From: Bacteroidaceae bacterium
GTDB taxonomy: Bacteria; Bacteroidota; Bacteroidia; Bacteroidales; Bacteroidaceae
Assembly: GCA_017617315.1 (NCBI GenBank)
Contig: JAFZWM010000035.1
Coordinates: forward strand, 1 to 64,000
Direction: 5' to 3'
DNA length: 64,000 nucleotides
The notes below the pieces were generated by a model. The model made no database searches. It had not been told where the DNA came from and saw nothing but the letters and a program-made list of their open reading frames with translations. Positions 35,293 to 44,124 of the stretch are shown here, piece by piece; positions within the stretch are counted from its first letter, which is position 1, and every line of letters begins with the position of its first letter. A program made the position numbers and the translations under genes.

Positions 35293-35429
35293 GATTACTA
35301 ATTTGAAATATCAAATATAAATTGAAAAAAAAATCGCAGAATTTTTATGTTTTTTAACAATGTTGAAAATTTTGTTAAAATCGGTTAAAAAAAGTCCTGC
35401 TAAGATTTGGAAATATAAAATATTGTTTT

Positions 35430-35437
35430 TATCTTTG
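35430..35437 (+). promoter_or_regulatory. -7 box of the second tRNA-Val
   Basis: TATCTTTG followed by CATCGCTTTTCG precedes the tRNA by 18 nt, as in the copy at 2275-2282. Confidence 0.65.
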
Positions 35438-35455
35438 CATCGCTTTTCGGAAGAA

Positions 35456-35530
35456 GGGCGTTTAGCTCAGCTGGTTTAGAGCATCTGCCTTACAAGCAGA
35501 GGGTCGGCGGTTCGAATCCGTCAACGCCCA
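35456..35530 (+). tRNA. tRNA-Val(UAC), second copy
   Basis: All 75 bases are identical to the minus-strand tRNA-Val at 2181-2255 (anticodon UAC, acceptor GGGCGTT/AACGCCC, no encoded CCA). It has its own promoter and terminator. Confidence 0.95.
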
Positions 35531-35533
35531 CTC

Positions 35534-35567
35534 AAGAGACTTCATTTTTTTGAAGTCTCTTTTTTTG
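35534..35567 (+). terminator. Terminator of the second tRNA-Val
   Basis: AGAGACTTCA (35535-35544) pairs perfectly with TGAAGTCTCT (35551-35560), then TTTTTT. The stem sequence differs from that of the other tRNA-Val copy. Confidence 0.85.
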
Positions 35568-35636
35568 TTGAAATTCCGACTGTAGCCTAACGGTGAGTTT
35601 TCAGAAGTTTAAGAAAAGAACAGTCTGTATAAAACA

Positions 35637-35670
35637 GAAAAGGATAGAGTAGCAAAACTCTATCCTTTTC
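35637..35670 (-). terminator. Terminator of the EIIC-kduI operon
   Basis: GAAAAGGATAGAGT (35637-35650) pairs perfectly with ACTCTATCCTTTTC (35657-35670). It lies 23 nt past the kduI stop. Confidence 0.75.
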
Positions 35671-35693
35671 TTAATAAGATAATATCGTCTTTT

Positions 35694-36692
35694 TTATTTG
35701 ATGTCGATAACAGGAATCTCGTCCTTGTCGTTGTAGTAGAGATTCTCGCCAGCCATACCCCAAATGAAAGTGTAGTAGTATGTACCGGCAGCAGCGTGCA
35801 TTGACCATTCTGGGCTCATGATTGCCTGCTCGTTGTGCAACCATACGTTGCGGCTTTCTTGTGGCTCGCCCATAACGTGTGATATGGTCTGCTTCTCAGG
35901 AAGGTTGAAATAGTAGTAAGCCTCGATACGGCGACCGTGAGTGTGAGGAGGCATTGTGTTCCATACTGCACCCGGGTTAAGCTGTGTCAGACCGAGCTGC
36001 AACTGGCATGGGCCTTCTTCAAGCACGTCGTTTACGATGAGCTTATATACTGTACGGTTGTTTGCTTCCTCTGTTGTACCAACTGGTCCCCAAACGGCAG
36101 CCTTCAGCGAGCCCTTGCGTCCGTCGAGTGTAATCCACTGTGTCTTGTAGTGCTGATGGGCTGTAGCTGAGTTCAGATAGAACTTTGCTGGTTTGTTGGC
36201 ATCTTTAGAGCGGAACTCCACAACCTTGTTTACATCCTTGTCCTTGCCAATATGGCCACGACCGATGTAAAGTGCTTCTTTTGGAGAGAGTGCGTATTCC
36301 TTACCATCAACAATGACGAAACCAACGCCTTCGCCGCAGTTTACAACGCCAAGTTCGCGGTTGTAAAGGAAATATTTCTCCTTGATGTTCTTGTCAACAT
36401 CGAGTCCGAGCTCCCAGAAGTTTTCCAACTTCAAAGTTTTCTTTACAGGCATTGCGCCACCAAAGATAAAGCGGTCGTAGTGTGAATAAGTCAGGAGGAT
36501 TGAGTCTGCCTCCATTACTTTTTCCATAACAAAACGCTCACGAAGCATCTTTGTGTCGTAGTGCTTGACATCTTCAGGATGGCAGGCTGTTTGGAATTTT
36601 ACATGCTGAGCGCCAACGTAGCGGTCTGGCTCTGTAGCATTTACATTGAGTGCCGCAACTGCGAGGGCTGCAGCGAATAGTATTTTCTTCAT
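35694..36692 (-). CDS. kduI: 5-keto-4-deoxyuronate isomerase with a signal peptide
   Basis: KduI interconverts 4-deoxy-L-threo-5-hexosulose uronate (from unsaturated uronic acids) and 3-deoxy-D-glycero-2,5-hexodiulosonate. The cupin enzyme is recognised by [19 protein letters not shown] (metal ligands His, His and Glu), [27 protein letters not shown] (fourth ligand His) and [10 protein letters not shown]. Unusually, the protein starts [22 protein letters not shown], a typical Sec signal peptide, so 332 residues are made and about 313 remain after cleavage. The ATG at 36692 is preferred because sequence upstream (to 36755) overlaps the permease gene and is polar. It follows the permease gene by 25 nt. 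Confidence 0.9.
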   Translation of the reverse strand: MKKILFAAALAVAALNVNATEPDRYVGAQHVKFQTACHPEDVKHYDTKMLRERFVMEKVMEADSILLTYSHYDRFIFGGAMPVKKTLKLENFWELGLDVDKNIKEKYFLYNRELGVVNCGEGVGFVIVDGKEYALSPKEALYIGRGHIGKDKDVNKVVEFRSKDANKPAKFYLNSATAHQHYKTQWITLDGRKGSLKAAVWGPVGTTEEANNRTVYKLIVNDVLEEGPCQLQLGLTQLNPGAVWNTMPPHTHGRRIEAYYYFNLPEKQTISHVMGEPQESRNVWLHNEQAIMSPEWSMHAAAGTYYYTFIWGMAGENLYYNDKDEIPVIDIK

Positions 36693-36717
36693 TTTTGTGT
36701 TATTGATTAGTTTGATT

Positions 36718-38115
36718 TTAATTTGCTTTGTTGATCTGCTTTCTGTTCCAAGCAAGCAGAACGATTGTGATAACCGTCAGTACGCCTGCGCCGATATAGT
36801 TAAGATATTTCATGCAACCATAAATCAGGAAGGCGATAGGAGATGAGGCAAAGTCGAGAGAACCAGCCTTGAATCCTTCTGGTACTTTCACCGCCTGATC
36901 GTCTGGGTGTGCAGCCGAAACCATCTGTGCAGCAGAAGTGAAGTTGTCTGCCATCCATGTAACGAAAAGCAATCCTACGGCAATAACAACCAAACCGACG
37001 ATGAAACTCTTTACTACGTTTCCGTTAGTGTATGGCAAAACCATTACAAAAACGTAGAACATTCCGGCAAGTGATGCCAATGGAAGGAACTGATTTCCTG
37101 GCAAGGTTACTGCAAGAATCAATGTTACAGGTATAAGCAGAAGACTCACGATAAGTGTTGTTGGGTGGCCAATTACAAGAGCTGGAGACATGCCGATGTA
37201 GAACTCTTTTTTGTCGCCAAACTTCTTTGCAATTAGCTCGCGTGTTGCTTCAGAGATTGGCTTCAATCCTTCGATAAAGAGGCTTGTGATTCTTGGAATA
37301 AGCTCCATTACGGCTCCCATCTTAATGCCAAGACCGAGTGTTGCAGGAATTTTGTCAACCAATTGCTTGCTGTCTTCACAAGCCAAGCAGCCTATGGCAA
37401 TACCAATGATGACACCCAAGAATAGTGGCTCGCCAAACAAACCAAACTTCTTCTTCATTCCTTCTGCATCGATATTCAGTTTGTCGAATCCCGGAATCTT
37501 ATCGAGCACCTTGCCAATTATGATGGCAAATGGTGTGAATCCCTGACAAAATGGCTGTGGAATGCTGATGCCTTCCATATTAGGGTAGAACTTCTGGAAT
37601 TTCTTTGCTGTGAGATCTGCCATAACAAGGGTTATGATATAGCAGATGATTGCTGCGAAGAATCCCCATCCAACAGGAAAACTCCATCCAAGACCGTCTG
37701 CAAGGAAATAGGTTACTGCCCCAATGAAGGCGAAATGCCAGTAGTTCCAAAGGTCGATGTTTACTGTTCGTGTACAACCAATCAGCAAAAGCAGAAGGTT
37801 TACACCAAGACAAACAGGGATGATGAATGCTCCAACTGTGGTGTTGTATGCAACAGAGGCTGCGGCTGGCCATCCCATGTCAAACACCGTCAGACTGAGT
37901 CCGTAAATTTTCACAACATCGTTTAGTGCAGGTCCAAGACTACTTGTTAGCAAGCCTGTGATAACACCCAAGCCTACGAAACCCACTCCGACATAAAGAC
38001 CGCTTTTCAGAGCCTTAGAAAATTTGATGCCAATACAAACTCCAAGAATAGTGAAGATTATAGGCATCATCACGGCAGCTCCAAGGCCGATAATGTAAGA
38101 GAAAAATTGTTCCAT
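36718..38115 (-). CDS. Orphan PTS galactitol-type EIIC permease
   Basis: The 465-residue membrane protein has about ten or more hydrophobic segments and matches the EIIC-GAT family (GatC; PF03611): [36 protein letters not shown] at the N-terminus, then [41 protein letters not shown] and [16 protein letters not shown] proteins normally work with EIIA and EIIB, which pass on phosphate from HPr; none of these is encoded in this window. With kduI directly downstream, it may move an unsaturated or keto-uronate by facilitated or ion-coupled transport rather than by phosphorylation; that is inference. No clear TAnnTTTG box is seen upstream. Confidence 0.88.
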   Translation of the reverse strand: MEQFFSYIIGLGAAVMMPIIFTILGVCIGIKFSKALKSGLYVGVGFVGLGVITGLLTSSLGPALNDVVKIYGLSLTVFDMGWPAAASVAYNTTVGAFIIPVCLGVNLLLLLIGCTRTVNIDLWNYWHFAFIGAVTYFLADGLGWSFPVGWGFFAAIICYIITLVMADLTAKKFQKFYPNMEGISIPQPFCQGFTPFAIIIGKVLDKIPGFDKLNIDAEGMKKKFGLFGEPLFLGVIIGIAIGCLACEDSKQLVDKIPATLGLGIKMGAVMELIPRITSLFIEGLKPISEATRELIAKKFGDKKEFYIGMSPALVIGHPTTLIVSLLLIPVTLILAVTLPGNQFLPLASLAGMFYVFVMVLPYTNGNVVKSFIVGLVVIAVGLLFVTWMADNFTSAAQMVSAAHPDDQAVKVPEGFKAGSLDFASSPIAFLIYGCMKYLNYIGAGVLTVITIVLLAWNRKQINKAN

Positions 38116-38300
38116 AAAAAGGTTTTTCTTTTTTGATTAAAATATATTAGTTAATAAATTTGGGTGCTAAGTTAGCAATTTTTTCTCATAATATAGTTAT
38201 CGCACACGAAATATTTGGGTTAGCCAAATGTTAAATATTCTTTATTGCTCGTTTCCTTTTGTCTTTGGTGATGGATATTGTCGATTTTTGCATAACTAAT

Positions 38301-38333
38301 AAAAAACGCTACAAGAAATGAATCTTGCAGCGC
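38301..38333 (-). terminator. Terminator of the carboxylase operon
   Basis: On the minus strand CGCTGCAAGA and TCTTGTAGCG form a 10-bp stem (one G-U) followed by six T. Confidence 0.75.
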
Positions 38334-38356
38334 TTTATATAACATAAGTCTGTTTG

Positions 38357-39889
38357 TTACAAAGGAATGTTTCCGTGCTTCTTTGGTGGAAGCGTCTTCA
38401 TCTTGTTGCGAGCCATCTCGAGTGCCTGAATAATCTTCTTTCTTGTATCCTGAGGCATGATAATCTCGTCGATGTAGCCGAGTTCCGCAACTCTGTATGG
38501 GTTTGCGAAGTTCTCTTTGTATTCCTCGATGTGCTTCTTCTTCTCCTCGTCCGAAGCTTTGCGGTAAAGAAGGTTTACTGCGCCCTCTGCGCCCATAACG
38601 GCAACCTCGGCTGTTGGGTATGCAAAGTTTACGTCAGAACCAATCTGCTTGCAGGCCATAACGATGTATGCGCCGCCGTAAGCCTTTCGGGTAATTACTG
38701 TTACCTTTGGAACTGTTGCCTCTGCGTATGCATAGACAATCTTTGCACCGTGGCGGATGATTCCGTTGTGCTCCTGGGCTGTACCCGGAAGGAATCCCGG
38801 AACATCCTCGAATGTTACCAATGGAATGTTGAAGCAGTCGCAGAATCTTACGAAGCGTGCAATCTTGTCAGATGCGTCGATGTCGAGAACACCTGCGTAG
38901 AATGCCGGCTGATTTGCAACGATGCCGACTGTTCTGCCAGCCATACGGCCGAAACCAATGATGGCATTCTTTGCAAAGTTGCTCTGAACTTCAAAGAAAT
39001 AGTGGTCGTCAAGCACAGGCTCGATGATATCCTTCATGTCGTAAGGCATGTTTGGATCTGCCGGGATAACGGTGTTCAGCGATTCCTCAACTCTTGCAAT
39101 GTCATCGTTTGTTGGAACGGTTGCAATCTCGTCCATATTGTTTGATGGCAAGAAACTCAGGAGTTCGCGGATTGCCATAAGTTGCTCCTCCTCTGTATTG
39201 CTAAGGAAGTGTGCAACGCCGCTCTTGCTGCTGTGAGTGTAAGCACCGCCAAGTTCCTCCTTGTTTACGTCTTCGTGAGTTACGGTCTTTACAACATCCG
39301 GACCAGTGATGAACATATGGCTGTTGTCCTTAACCATAAAGATGAAGTCGGTAAGTGCTGGAGAATAGCATGCACCGCCGGCGCAAGGTCCCATGATTGC
39401 TGAAATCTGTGGAATAACGCCCGAAGAAATAGTGTTGTTGTAGAAGATTGAGGCAAAGCCTGTAAGACTCTCAACACCTTCCTGGATACGAGCACCGCCC
39501 GAGTCGTTAAGACCAATGATAGGAGCACCGTTTCTGAGTGCCAGTTCCTGAATCTTTACAATTTTCTGAGCATTTACGGCACTTAGAGTACCGCCATATA
39601 CTGTGAAGTCGAATGCGTAGACAAAAACCTGCTTGCCATCAATCTTACCGTAACCAGAGATAACACCGTCGCCAGGAATGTGCGATTTGTCCATTCCGAA
39701 GTTTGTGCATCTGTGAACGGCAAACTTGTCCATTTCGACAAACGTACCCTTGTCGAGCAGCATGTCAATACGTTCGCGGGCAGTCATCTTGCCTGCTGCG
39801 TGCTGCTTCTCAATGCGGTCAAGTCCGCCGCCAAGTTCTGCAGTCTTGTTTTTCTCTTCAAAAACTTTATACTTATCTTCTATTTCCAT
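38357..39889 (-). CDS. Acyl-CoA carboxylase carboxyltransferase (propionyl-CoA carboxylase beta type)
   Basis: The 510-residue subunit transfers CO2 from carboxybiotin to an acyl-CoA, most likely propionyl-CoA, giving methylmalonyl-CoA. It has the two crotonase-like halves: KMTARERIDMLLDKGTFVEMD, GLNDSGGARIQEGVESL, MGPCAGGACYSPALTDF, then FEDVPGFLPGTAQEHNGIIRHGAKI and KAYGGAYIVMACKQ. It is third in an operon with accC and a biotin carrier, so all three activities are encoded together. No membrane decarboxylase subunit is nearby, which argues against a sodium-pumping methylmalonyl-CoA decarboxylase, although the catalytic subunit of that complex is homologous. Confidence 0.92.
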   Translation of the reverse strand: MEIEDKYKVFEEKNKTAELGGGLDRIEKQHAAGKMTARERIDMLLDKGTFVEMDKFAVHRCTNFGMDKSHIPGDGVISGYGKIDGKQVFVYAFDFTVYGGTLSAVNAQKIVKIQELALRNGAPIIGLNDSGGARIQEGVESLTGFASIFYNNTISSGVIPQISAIMGPCAGGACYSPALTDFIFMVKDNSHMFITGPDVVKTVTHEDVNKEELGGAYTHSSKSGVAHFLSNTEEEQLMAIRELLSFLPSNNMDEIATVPTNDDIARVEESLNTVIPADPNMPYDMKDIIEPVLDDHYFFEVQSNFAKNAIIGFGRMAGRTVGIVANQPAFYAGVLDIDASDKIARFVRFCDCFNIPLVTFEDVPGFLPGTAQEHNGIIRHGAKIVYAYAEATVPKVTVITRKAYGGAYIVMACKQIGSDVNFAYPTAEVAVMGAEGAVNLLYRKASDEEKKKHIEEYKENFANPYRVAELGYIDEIIMPQDTRKKIIQALEMARNKMKTLPPKKHGNIPL

Positions 39890-39908
39890 AAAAAAGGAAT
39901 TTGAATTA

Positions 39909-40421
39909 TCATTTATTATCTAAGTCAAGCAGCACCAATACTTGGTCTGAGGCAACCGTGTCGCCCTCTTTTACAAGAATATCCTTGATTGTGCAATCCT
40001 GGTTTACCTTGTAGTTGCTCTGCATCTTCATTGCCTCGATAACTACGATTGTGTCGCCAGCCTTCACCTTGTCGCCTGGCTTTGCAAGCACGCTTACAAT
40101 CTTTCCCGGCATAGGGGAGATTATCTTGCTGTCCTGACGGTCGTCCTCGCCCTTCTTCAAGCGTAGATACTTGGCTGTTGAGTCGATAATCTCAACATCG
40201 TAAGAAGAGAAGTTTGCATTGACTTTGTATTTCTTTCCGCTTTCAGAACGGATGAACTCTGCGTTAAAAGACTTTCCATCATACAAGATAGAACATCCGC
40301 CTCTTTCAACGAAGGCAATATCAAGGTCGTACTCTGTGCCATCAATCTTTATGCGCACGTTATTGCCCTGCTTGCTGATTAGTTCAACGTCAGCAATTCT
40401 GTCACCTATCTTTATTTCCAT
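39909..40421 (-). CDS. Biotin carboxyl carrier protein
   Basis: The 170-residue protein has a C-terminal biotinyl domain (about residues 98-170) with the biotin-attachment motif IEAMKMQ, the Lys of which is biotinylated, and the typical ISPMPGKIVSVLAKPGDKV before it. The N-terminal part, with KIGDRIADVELISKQGNNVRIKIDGTEYDLDI, is a beta-rich linker. The ATG at 40421 is preferred to an upstream in-frame codon because it lies 2 nt past the accC stop. It links biotin carboxylase and carboxyltransferase in one operon. Confidence 0.92.
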   Translation of the reverse strand: MEIKIGDRIADVELISKQGNNVRIKIDGTEYDLDIAFVERGGCSILYDGKSFNAEFIRSESGKKYKVNANFSSYDVEIIDSTAKYLRLKKGEDDRQDSKIISPMPGKIVSVLAKPGDKVKAGDTIVVIEAMKMQSNYKVNQDCTIKDILVKEGDTVASDQVLVLLDLDNK

Positions 40422-40423
40422 AA

Positions 40424-41959
40424 TTATATTCTTAAAACGCCTTTGTGCAAACCAAATTCTCTCCAACGGCTTGTTGCTGTGGCATCAGCCGAAACAACCG
40501 TCTTGTTCTCCTCAAGATTCATCAGATAGTCGATGTAGGCTGCAACTATCGCAATGTTCTGCTTTGTTCCGCTTTCAGGATCTTTCTTTGTCAACTCCTC
40601 GCCGTGCTTTGCAATGAAGCCAGTGTCGTAGTGTCCCTCTACGAAGTCAGGAGTAGACATGATATTGCGCAGGTACTTGATGTTGTTCTTGATACCTGTA
40701 ATCTTAAACTCGTACAAAACTCGGCGCATACGCTCAATAGCATATTCGCGTGTTACTGCCCAAACGATGAGCTTGCCAATCATTGGGTCGTAGTGAACTG
40801 GGATTTCGTAACCCTCGTAAACATAGCTGTCCCAACGAACGCCGATGCTGTTAGGCTCAACAAGCTGTTTGATTACGCCCGGAGCAGGCATGAAGTTAAG
40901 GTCTGTATCCTCTGCACAGATACGGCACTCTATGGCATGACCTCTCTGCTTGATGTCTTCCTGCTTCAAGCGCAAAGGAATGCCAGATGCTACGTTAATC
41001 TGCTCTTTTACAAGATCGATACCCAAAACTTCTTCGGTGATAGGATGCTCAACCTGAAGACGGGTATTCATTTCGAGGAAATAGAAATTGTGGTTCTTGT
41101 CTACCAAGAACTCGATTGTGCCGGCACCTTCGTAGTGAACTGCCTTTGCTGCTGCAACGGCAGCTTCGCCCATCTGCTTCTGTAGTTCTGGAAGCATGAA
41201 TGGAGAAGGAGACTCTTCTACAATCTTCTGGTTGCGTCGCTGAACAGAACATTCGCGCTCGCAAAGATGTATAACGTTACCATACGAATCGCCAAGGATC
41301 TGGAATTCAATATGATGTGGTTCTTCTACAAATTTTTCGATATAAACTGTGTCGTCGCCGAAAGAAGAAAGTGATTCGGATTTTGCGCTTGTGTATGCTT
41401 CAACAACCTCTTCTTCAGAGCGAATCAAGCGGATTCCTTTACCACCGCCTCCCATTGATGCCTTCATCATAACAGGGAAGCCAATTTCTTTTGCTACCTT
41501 GATAGCCTCTTCTGCACTCTGCAAACCTTTTTCTGTGCCCGGAACAACCGGAACGTTGGCTGCTTTCATACACTTGCGTGCCGAAATCTTGTCTCCCATC
41601 ATATCCATAGTCTCGGCTGAAGGACCTATGAAAATTATTCCTTCTGCCTGACAACGGCGTACGAACTCTGAATTTTCGGAAAGGAAGCCATATCCCGGAT
41701 GTATTGCGTCCGCATTATGTTCCTTGGCAGCTTCGATTATCTTCTCGATGTTTAGATAACTTTCTTTTGATGCTGCTGGACCAAGACATACAGCTTCGTC
41801 AGCATATAGTACATGTTTCGCGGTTCTATCAGCTTCAGAATAAACTGCAACAGATCTGATGCCCATCTCACGGCATGAACGCATTACACGCATTGCAATT
41901 TCACCACGGTTTGCGATTAGTATTTTTTCGATCTTTCGTGGACTCTTGTTAATTTGCAT
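40424..41959 (-). CDS. accC: Biotin carboxylase
   Basis: This ATP-grasp enzyme carboxylates biotin on the carrier protein using bicarbonate and ATP. The protein starts MQINKSPRKIEKILIANRGEIAMRVMRSCRE at 41959 and is 511 residues, a little longer than E. coli AccC. It has HPGYGFLSEN, the glycine-rich ATP loop KASMGGGGKGIRLIRS, HLCERECSVQRRNQKIVEESPSP and EMNTRLQVEHPITEEVLGIDLVKEQI. Being encoded with a propionyl-type carboxyltransferase rather than with AccA/AccD, it probably serves that enzyme. The codons upstream of 41959 are in the leader, after a -7 box at 42031-42038. Confidence 0.94.
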   Translation of the reverse strand: MQINKSPRKIEKILIANRGEIAMRVMRSCREMGIRSVAVYSEADRTAKHVLYADEAVCLGPAASKESYLNIEKIIEAAKEHNADAIHPGYGFLSENSEFVRRCQAEGIIFIGPSAETMDMMGDKISARKCMKAANVPVVPGTEKGLQSAEEAIKVAKEIGFPVMMKASMGGGGKGIRLIRSEEEVVEAYTSAKSESLSSFGDDTVYIEKFVEEPHHIEFQILGDSYGNVIHLCERECSVQRRNQKIVEESPSPFMLPELQKQMGEAAVAAAKAVHYEGAGTIEFLVDKNHNFYFLEMNTRLQVEHPITEEVLGIDLVKEQINVASGIPLRLKQEDIKQRGHAIECRICAEDTDLNFMPAPGVIKQLVEPNSIGVRWDSYVYEGYEIPVHYDPMIGKLIVWAVTREYAIERMRRVLYEFKITGIKNNIKYLRNIMSTPDFVEGHYDTGFIAKHGEELTKKDPESGTKQNIAIVAAYIDYLMNLEENKTVVSADATATSRWREFGLHKGVLRI

Positions 41960-42030
41960 TTTGTATTTAGTTTTTAATAAAAGTGCCCAAGCTAACAATA
42001 GCTTTTCGGGTATTTTTTACAAATTTGGCG

Positions 42031-42038
42031 CAAATATA
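42031..42038 (-). promoter_or_regulatory. -7 box of the accC operon
   Basis: On the minus strand TATATTTG followed by CGCC lies 71 nt upstream of the accC start. Confidence 0.6.
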
Positions 42039-42111
42039 ATAGTTTTTTTTGGAACTATTACACGTTGAATATTTTTTTTACTTTTTACACCTCGTTTGTT
42101 GTGGCTGTTTA

Positions 42112-43254
42112 TTATTCTTTCAGCAGTTTAAGCAAGCTTTCGTTGAATGGCTTGTATGTGCTTTCTTTTGGACTGTTGTTTGTTTCCGGCTCTGAGTTCT
42201 CGCCGTTTTCCCAAGGTCTGAAAGCCTTTTCTTCTTGCTGTCTGAAGTTTTTGTTATAGTTAGGGCGCTGATTGCCGCCTCTGTTATTGTTGTATTGCTG
42301 GTAGAATCCGTTACGGTTGTCGTTGTTGCGCGGCTGGAAATTTCTGTTGTTCTGACGGAAATTTCTGTTGTCGTAGTCGTTGAACTGGCGCTCGTTTCCG
42401 AAAGGAGCATCGTTTTGCCCGAACTGACGGTCGTTATTCCGCTGATAATTGTTGTTGTAAGGGCGGTCGTTGTTCCTCTGCCTGTTGTCGTAGTTGTTAA
42501 ACTGACGTTCGTTTCCGAAAGGAGCATCGTTCTGCCCGAACTGGCGGTCGTTATTCCGCTGGTAATTATTGTTGTAAGGACGGTCGTTGTTGAACTGTCG
42601 CCCTTTATTGTTGAACTGTCTGTCGTTATTATTAAAGAATGGACGGTCGTTAAAGAACCCGTTGTTGTCGTATCGTGCTCCATTGTCGTAAGGGTCGAAC
42701 AATTCCTGATCCAAAGACGGTGTTCTCTGGACGTTTTCGTTCGCTTCTTCCTCTTCCTTTACATATTCAACGATTTCCTCAAATAGATGTTTGAGTTTTA
42801 TGTTGAGTTCTCCTTTTTCGATTTTTCTTTCGTTTCGGTAAATCCACTGGTAAAGGTTCATTTCATCCTTGTCCTGCAGATTGCTTTTAGGTAGCATACC
42901 TCCATGTTCTTCCTTGAAACGTTTTACTGCATTGTACTTGTTCATCCATTGTAGTTCACGTCCTTCGGTAGGCATGGCAACAGACTTTGCTTTCTCTTCT
43001 GCGGCAACCTTAGGATCCAACACAGTTTCTTTCCACTGGAACTGAATGTTGTTTAGCAACTGTACTTTCTCGAAATCGAGCATGTCAATCTTTGCGTCTC
43101 GATAGAAGGCACGTTGTTTTTCGCTCCATAGGTAAAGCTGCTTTTCCTTGCCGGCGCTGTCTTTTTGCGGCCAGCGTCCGTTTTGCTTGTAAAATTCTGC
43201 AAGTCTTTCGTAATTCTTCTTCCAGAAGTCTTGTGTACTCTGTATATTATCCAT
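42112..43254 (-). CDS. Helicase-associated-domain protein with long Asn/Arg-rich repeat region
   Basis: The 380-residue protein has two N-terminal three-helix modules that resemble the helicase-associated (HA, PF03457) domain. The first is FWKKNYERLAEFYKQNGRWP to LYLWSEKQRAFYRDAKIDML and ends IQFQWKE; the second is WMNKYNAVKRFKEEHGGMLP to LYQWIYRNERKIEKGEL. From about residue 185 it becomes disordered and rich in Asn, Arg, Asp, Gln, Tyr and Phe, with a 39-residue unit present twice (RNNDRQFGQNDAPFGNERQF in each). No helicase motor is present. HA modules are thought to bind nucleic acid; the tail resembles prion-like RNA-binding proteins. No clear TAnnTTTG box is seen upstream. Function unknown. 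Confidence 0.75.
   Translation of the reverse strand: MDNIQSTQDFWKKNYERLAEFYKQNGRWPQKDSAGKEKQLYLWSEKQRAFYRDAKIDMLDFEKVQLLNNIQFQWKETVLDPKVAAEEKAKSVAMPTEGRELQWMNKYNAVKRFKEEHGGMLPKSNLQDKDEMNLYQWIYRNERKIEKGELNIKLKHLFEEIVEYVKEEEEANENVQRTPSLDQELFDPYDNGARYDNNGFFNDRPFFNNNDRQFNNKGRQFNNDRPYNNNYQRNNDRQFGQNDAPFGNERQFNNYDNRQRNNDRPYNNNYQRNNDRQFGQNDAPFGNERQFNDYDNRNFRQNNRNFQPRNNDNRNGFYQQYNNNRGGNQRPNYNKNFRQQEEKAFRPWENGENSEPETNNSPKESTYKPFNESLLKLLKE
42370..42603 (-). repeat. In-frame tandem repeat of 117 nt, two copies
   Basis: Copies 42370-42486 and 42487-42603 are about 90 percent alike and keep the reading frame (39 codons each). They encode the Asn/Arg-rich segment of the helicase-associated-domain protein. 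Confidence 0.8.
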
Positions 43255-43362
43255 TGTTAAATTTTGTTCAATGCTAAATGAAATGTAGCGTTTTATTTCG
43301 TTGTGCTATTAACAGTTGATTGATATTTGTTTATATATTATTGTATATGTAAAGCAAGTGCG

Positions 43363-43869
43363 TCACCGTTGCGGATATTCGCACTGAACTGTGTAAAGAC
43401 CGTCATTGCCTTCCTTGAAAGAAAGCATGATATCGTTCTTCTGATATGTCGTGGTACGTCCTGTACCATCGTCGTTGACATCGTATTTCTGAAACAACTG
43501 TTCCCTGCTTGTCTTAATGAATTCGCCAAAGAGCATTCTGTCTGTTGTCTGATATTGTATAAGTGACAGGTGCTTTCCGAAGAAAGAAACCTTAACACAT
43601 CCTGTTATTGATTCGTACGGAGGGATTACGTTGTGTATTGAATCAAAGTTGCAGGCTATGCTGAAACAAAGGTTTGTTACTGCCGGAAATTCTGGGTCTG
43701 GATGCTCGATGGTTCTGTAATCGGTCTGGAATCCACTCTGTCGCATGACCTTACAGATCTCAACTTCCTTGGCTTTTCCTAATGCGAAAAAGTCTTCTGG
43801 AGTAAGCTTCTGTCCGAAAGCCATCATAGCAAATACAAGCAATATAATGAGTGAAAATATGCGTTTCAT
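43363..43869 (-). CDS. Secreted protein, paralog of the gene at 44125-44634
   Basis: The 168-residue protein has a signal peptide (MKRIFSLIILLVFAMMAFGQ) and mature sequence KLTPEDFFALGKAKEVEICKVMRQSGF, FSIACNFDS, GCVKVSFFGKHLSLIQYQTTDRMLFGEF, REQLFQKYDVNDDGTGRTTTYQKNDIMLSFKEG and ends VQCEYPQR. About two thirds of residues match the neighbour at 44125-44634, indicating a tandem duplication. I do not recognise a family. It has its own -7 box (43910-43917). Confidence 0.8.
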   Translation of the reverse strand: MKRIFSLIILLVFAMMAFGQKLTPEDFFALGKAKEVEICKVMRQSGFQTDYRTIEHPDPEFPAVTNLCFSIACNFDSIHNVIPPYESITGCVKVSFFGKHLSLIQYQTTDRMLFGEFIKTSREQLFQKYDVNDDGTGRTTTYQKNDIMLSFKEGNDGLYTVQCEYPQR

Positions 43870-43909
43870 ACCTGATTCTTTCTTTATTTTTCATCGTGTA
43901 TCGACATTG

Positions 43910-43917
43910 CAAAGATA
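43910..43917 (-). promoter_or_regulatory. -7 box of the first secreted paralog
   Basis: On the minus strand TATCTTTG lies 40 nt upstream of the start codon at 43869; the same box precedes the other paralog. Confidence 0.65.
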
Positions 43918-44124
43918 GTATAATTTTTTAATCTACAACAAAAAACAATTTTTTTTTGTCACGAAAAGTTAAAAAAACATAAAAAATGCAATTTTATCTT
44001 GCAAAGTATTGCGAAAAATGCCAATGAAGAATCGATTATCGTACTGCTTGAATTCTGCTATTTATTGTTGATTTTAAATCAATGTTGTGGGTTTTACCAT
44101 TTTTTTCAGCCTTAAAAGCTTGCG

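Noticed and set aside
42235-42786. Long plus-strand frame rich in Val opposite the Asn-rich tail
   Set aside because: It is a shadow of the repeated Asn codons (GTT/GTC as complements of AAC/GAC) with no domain.
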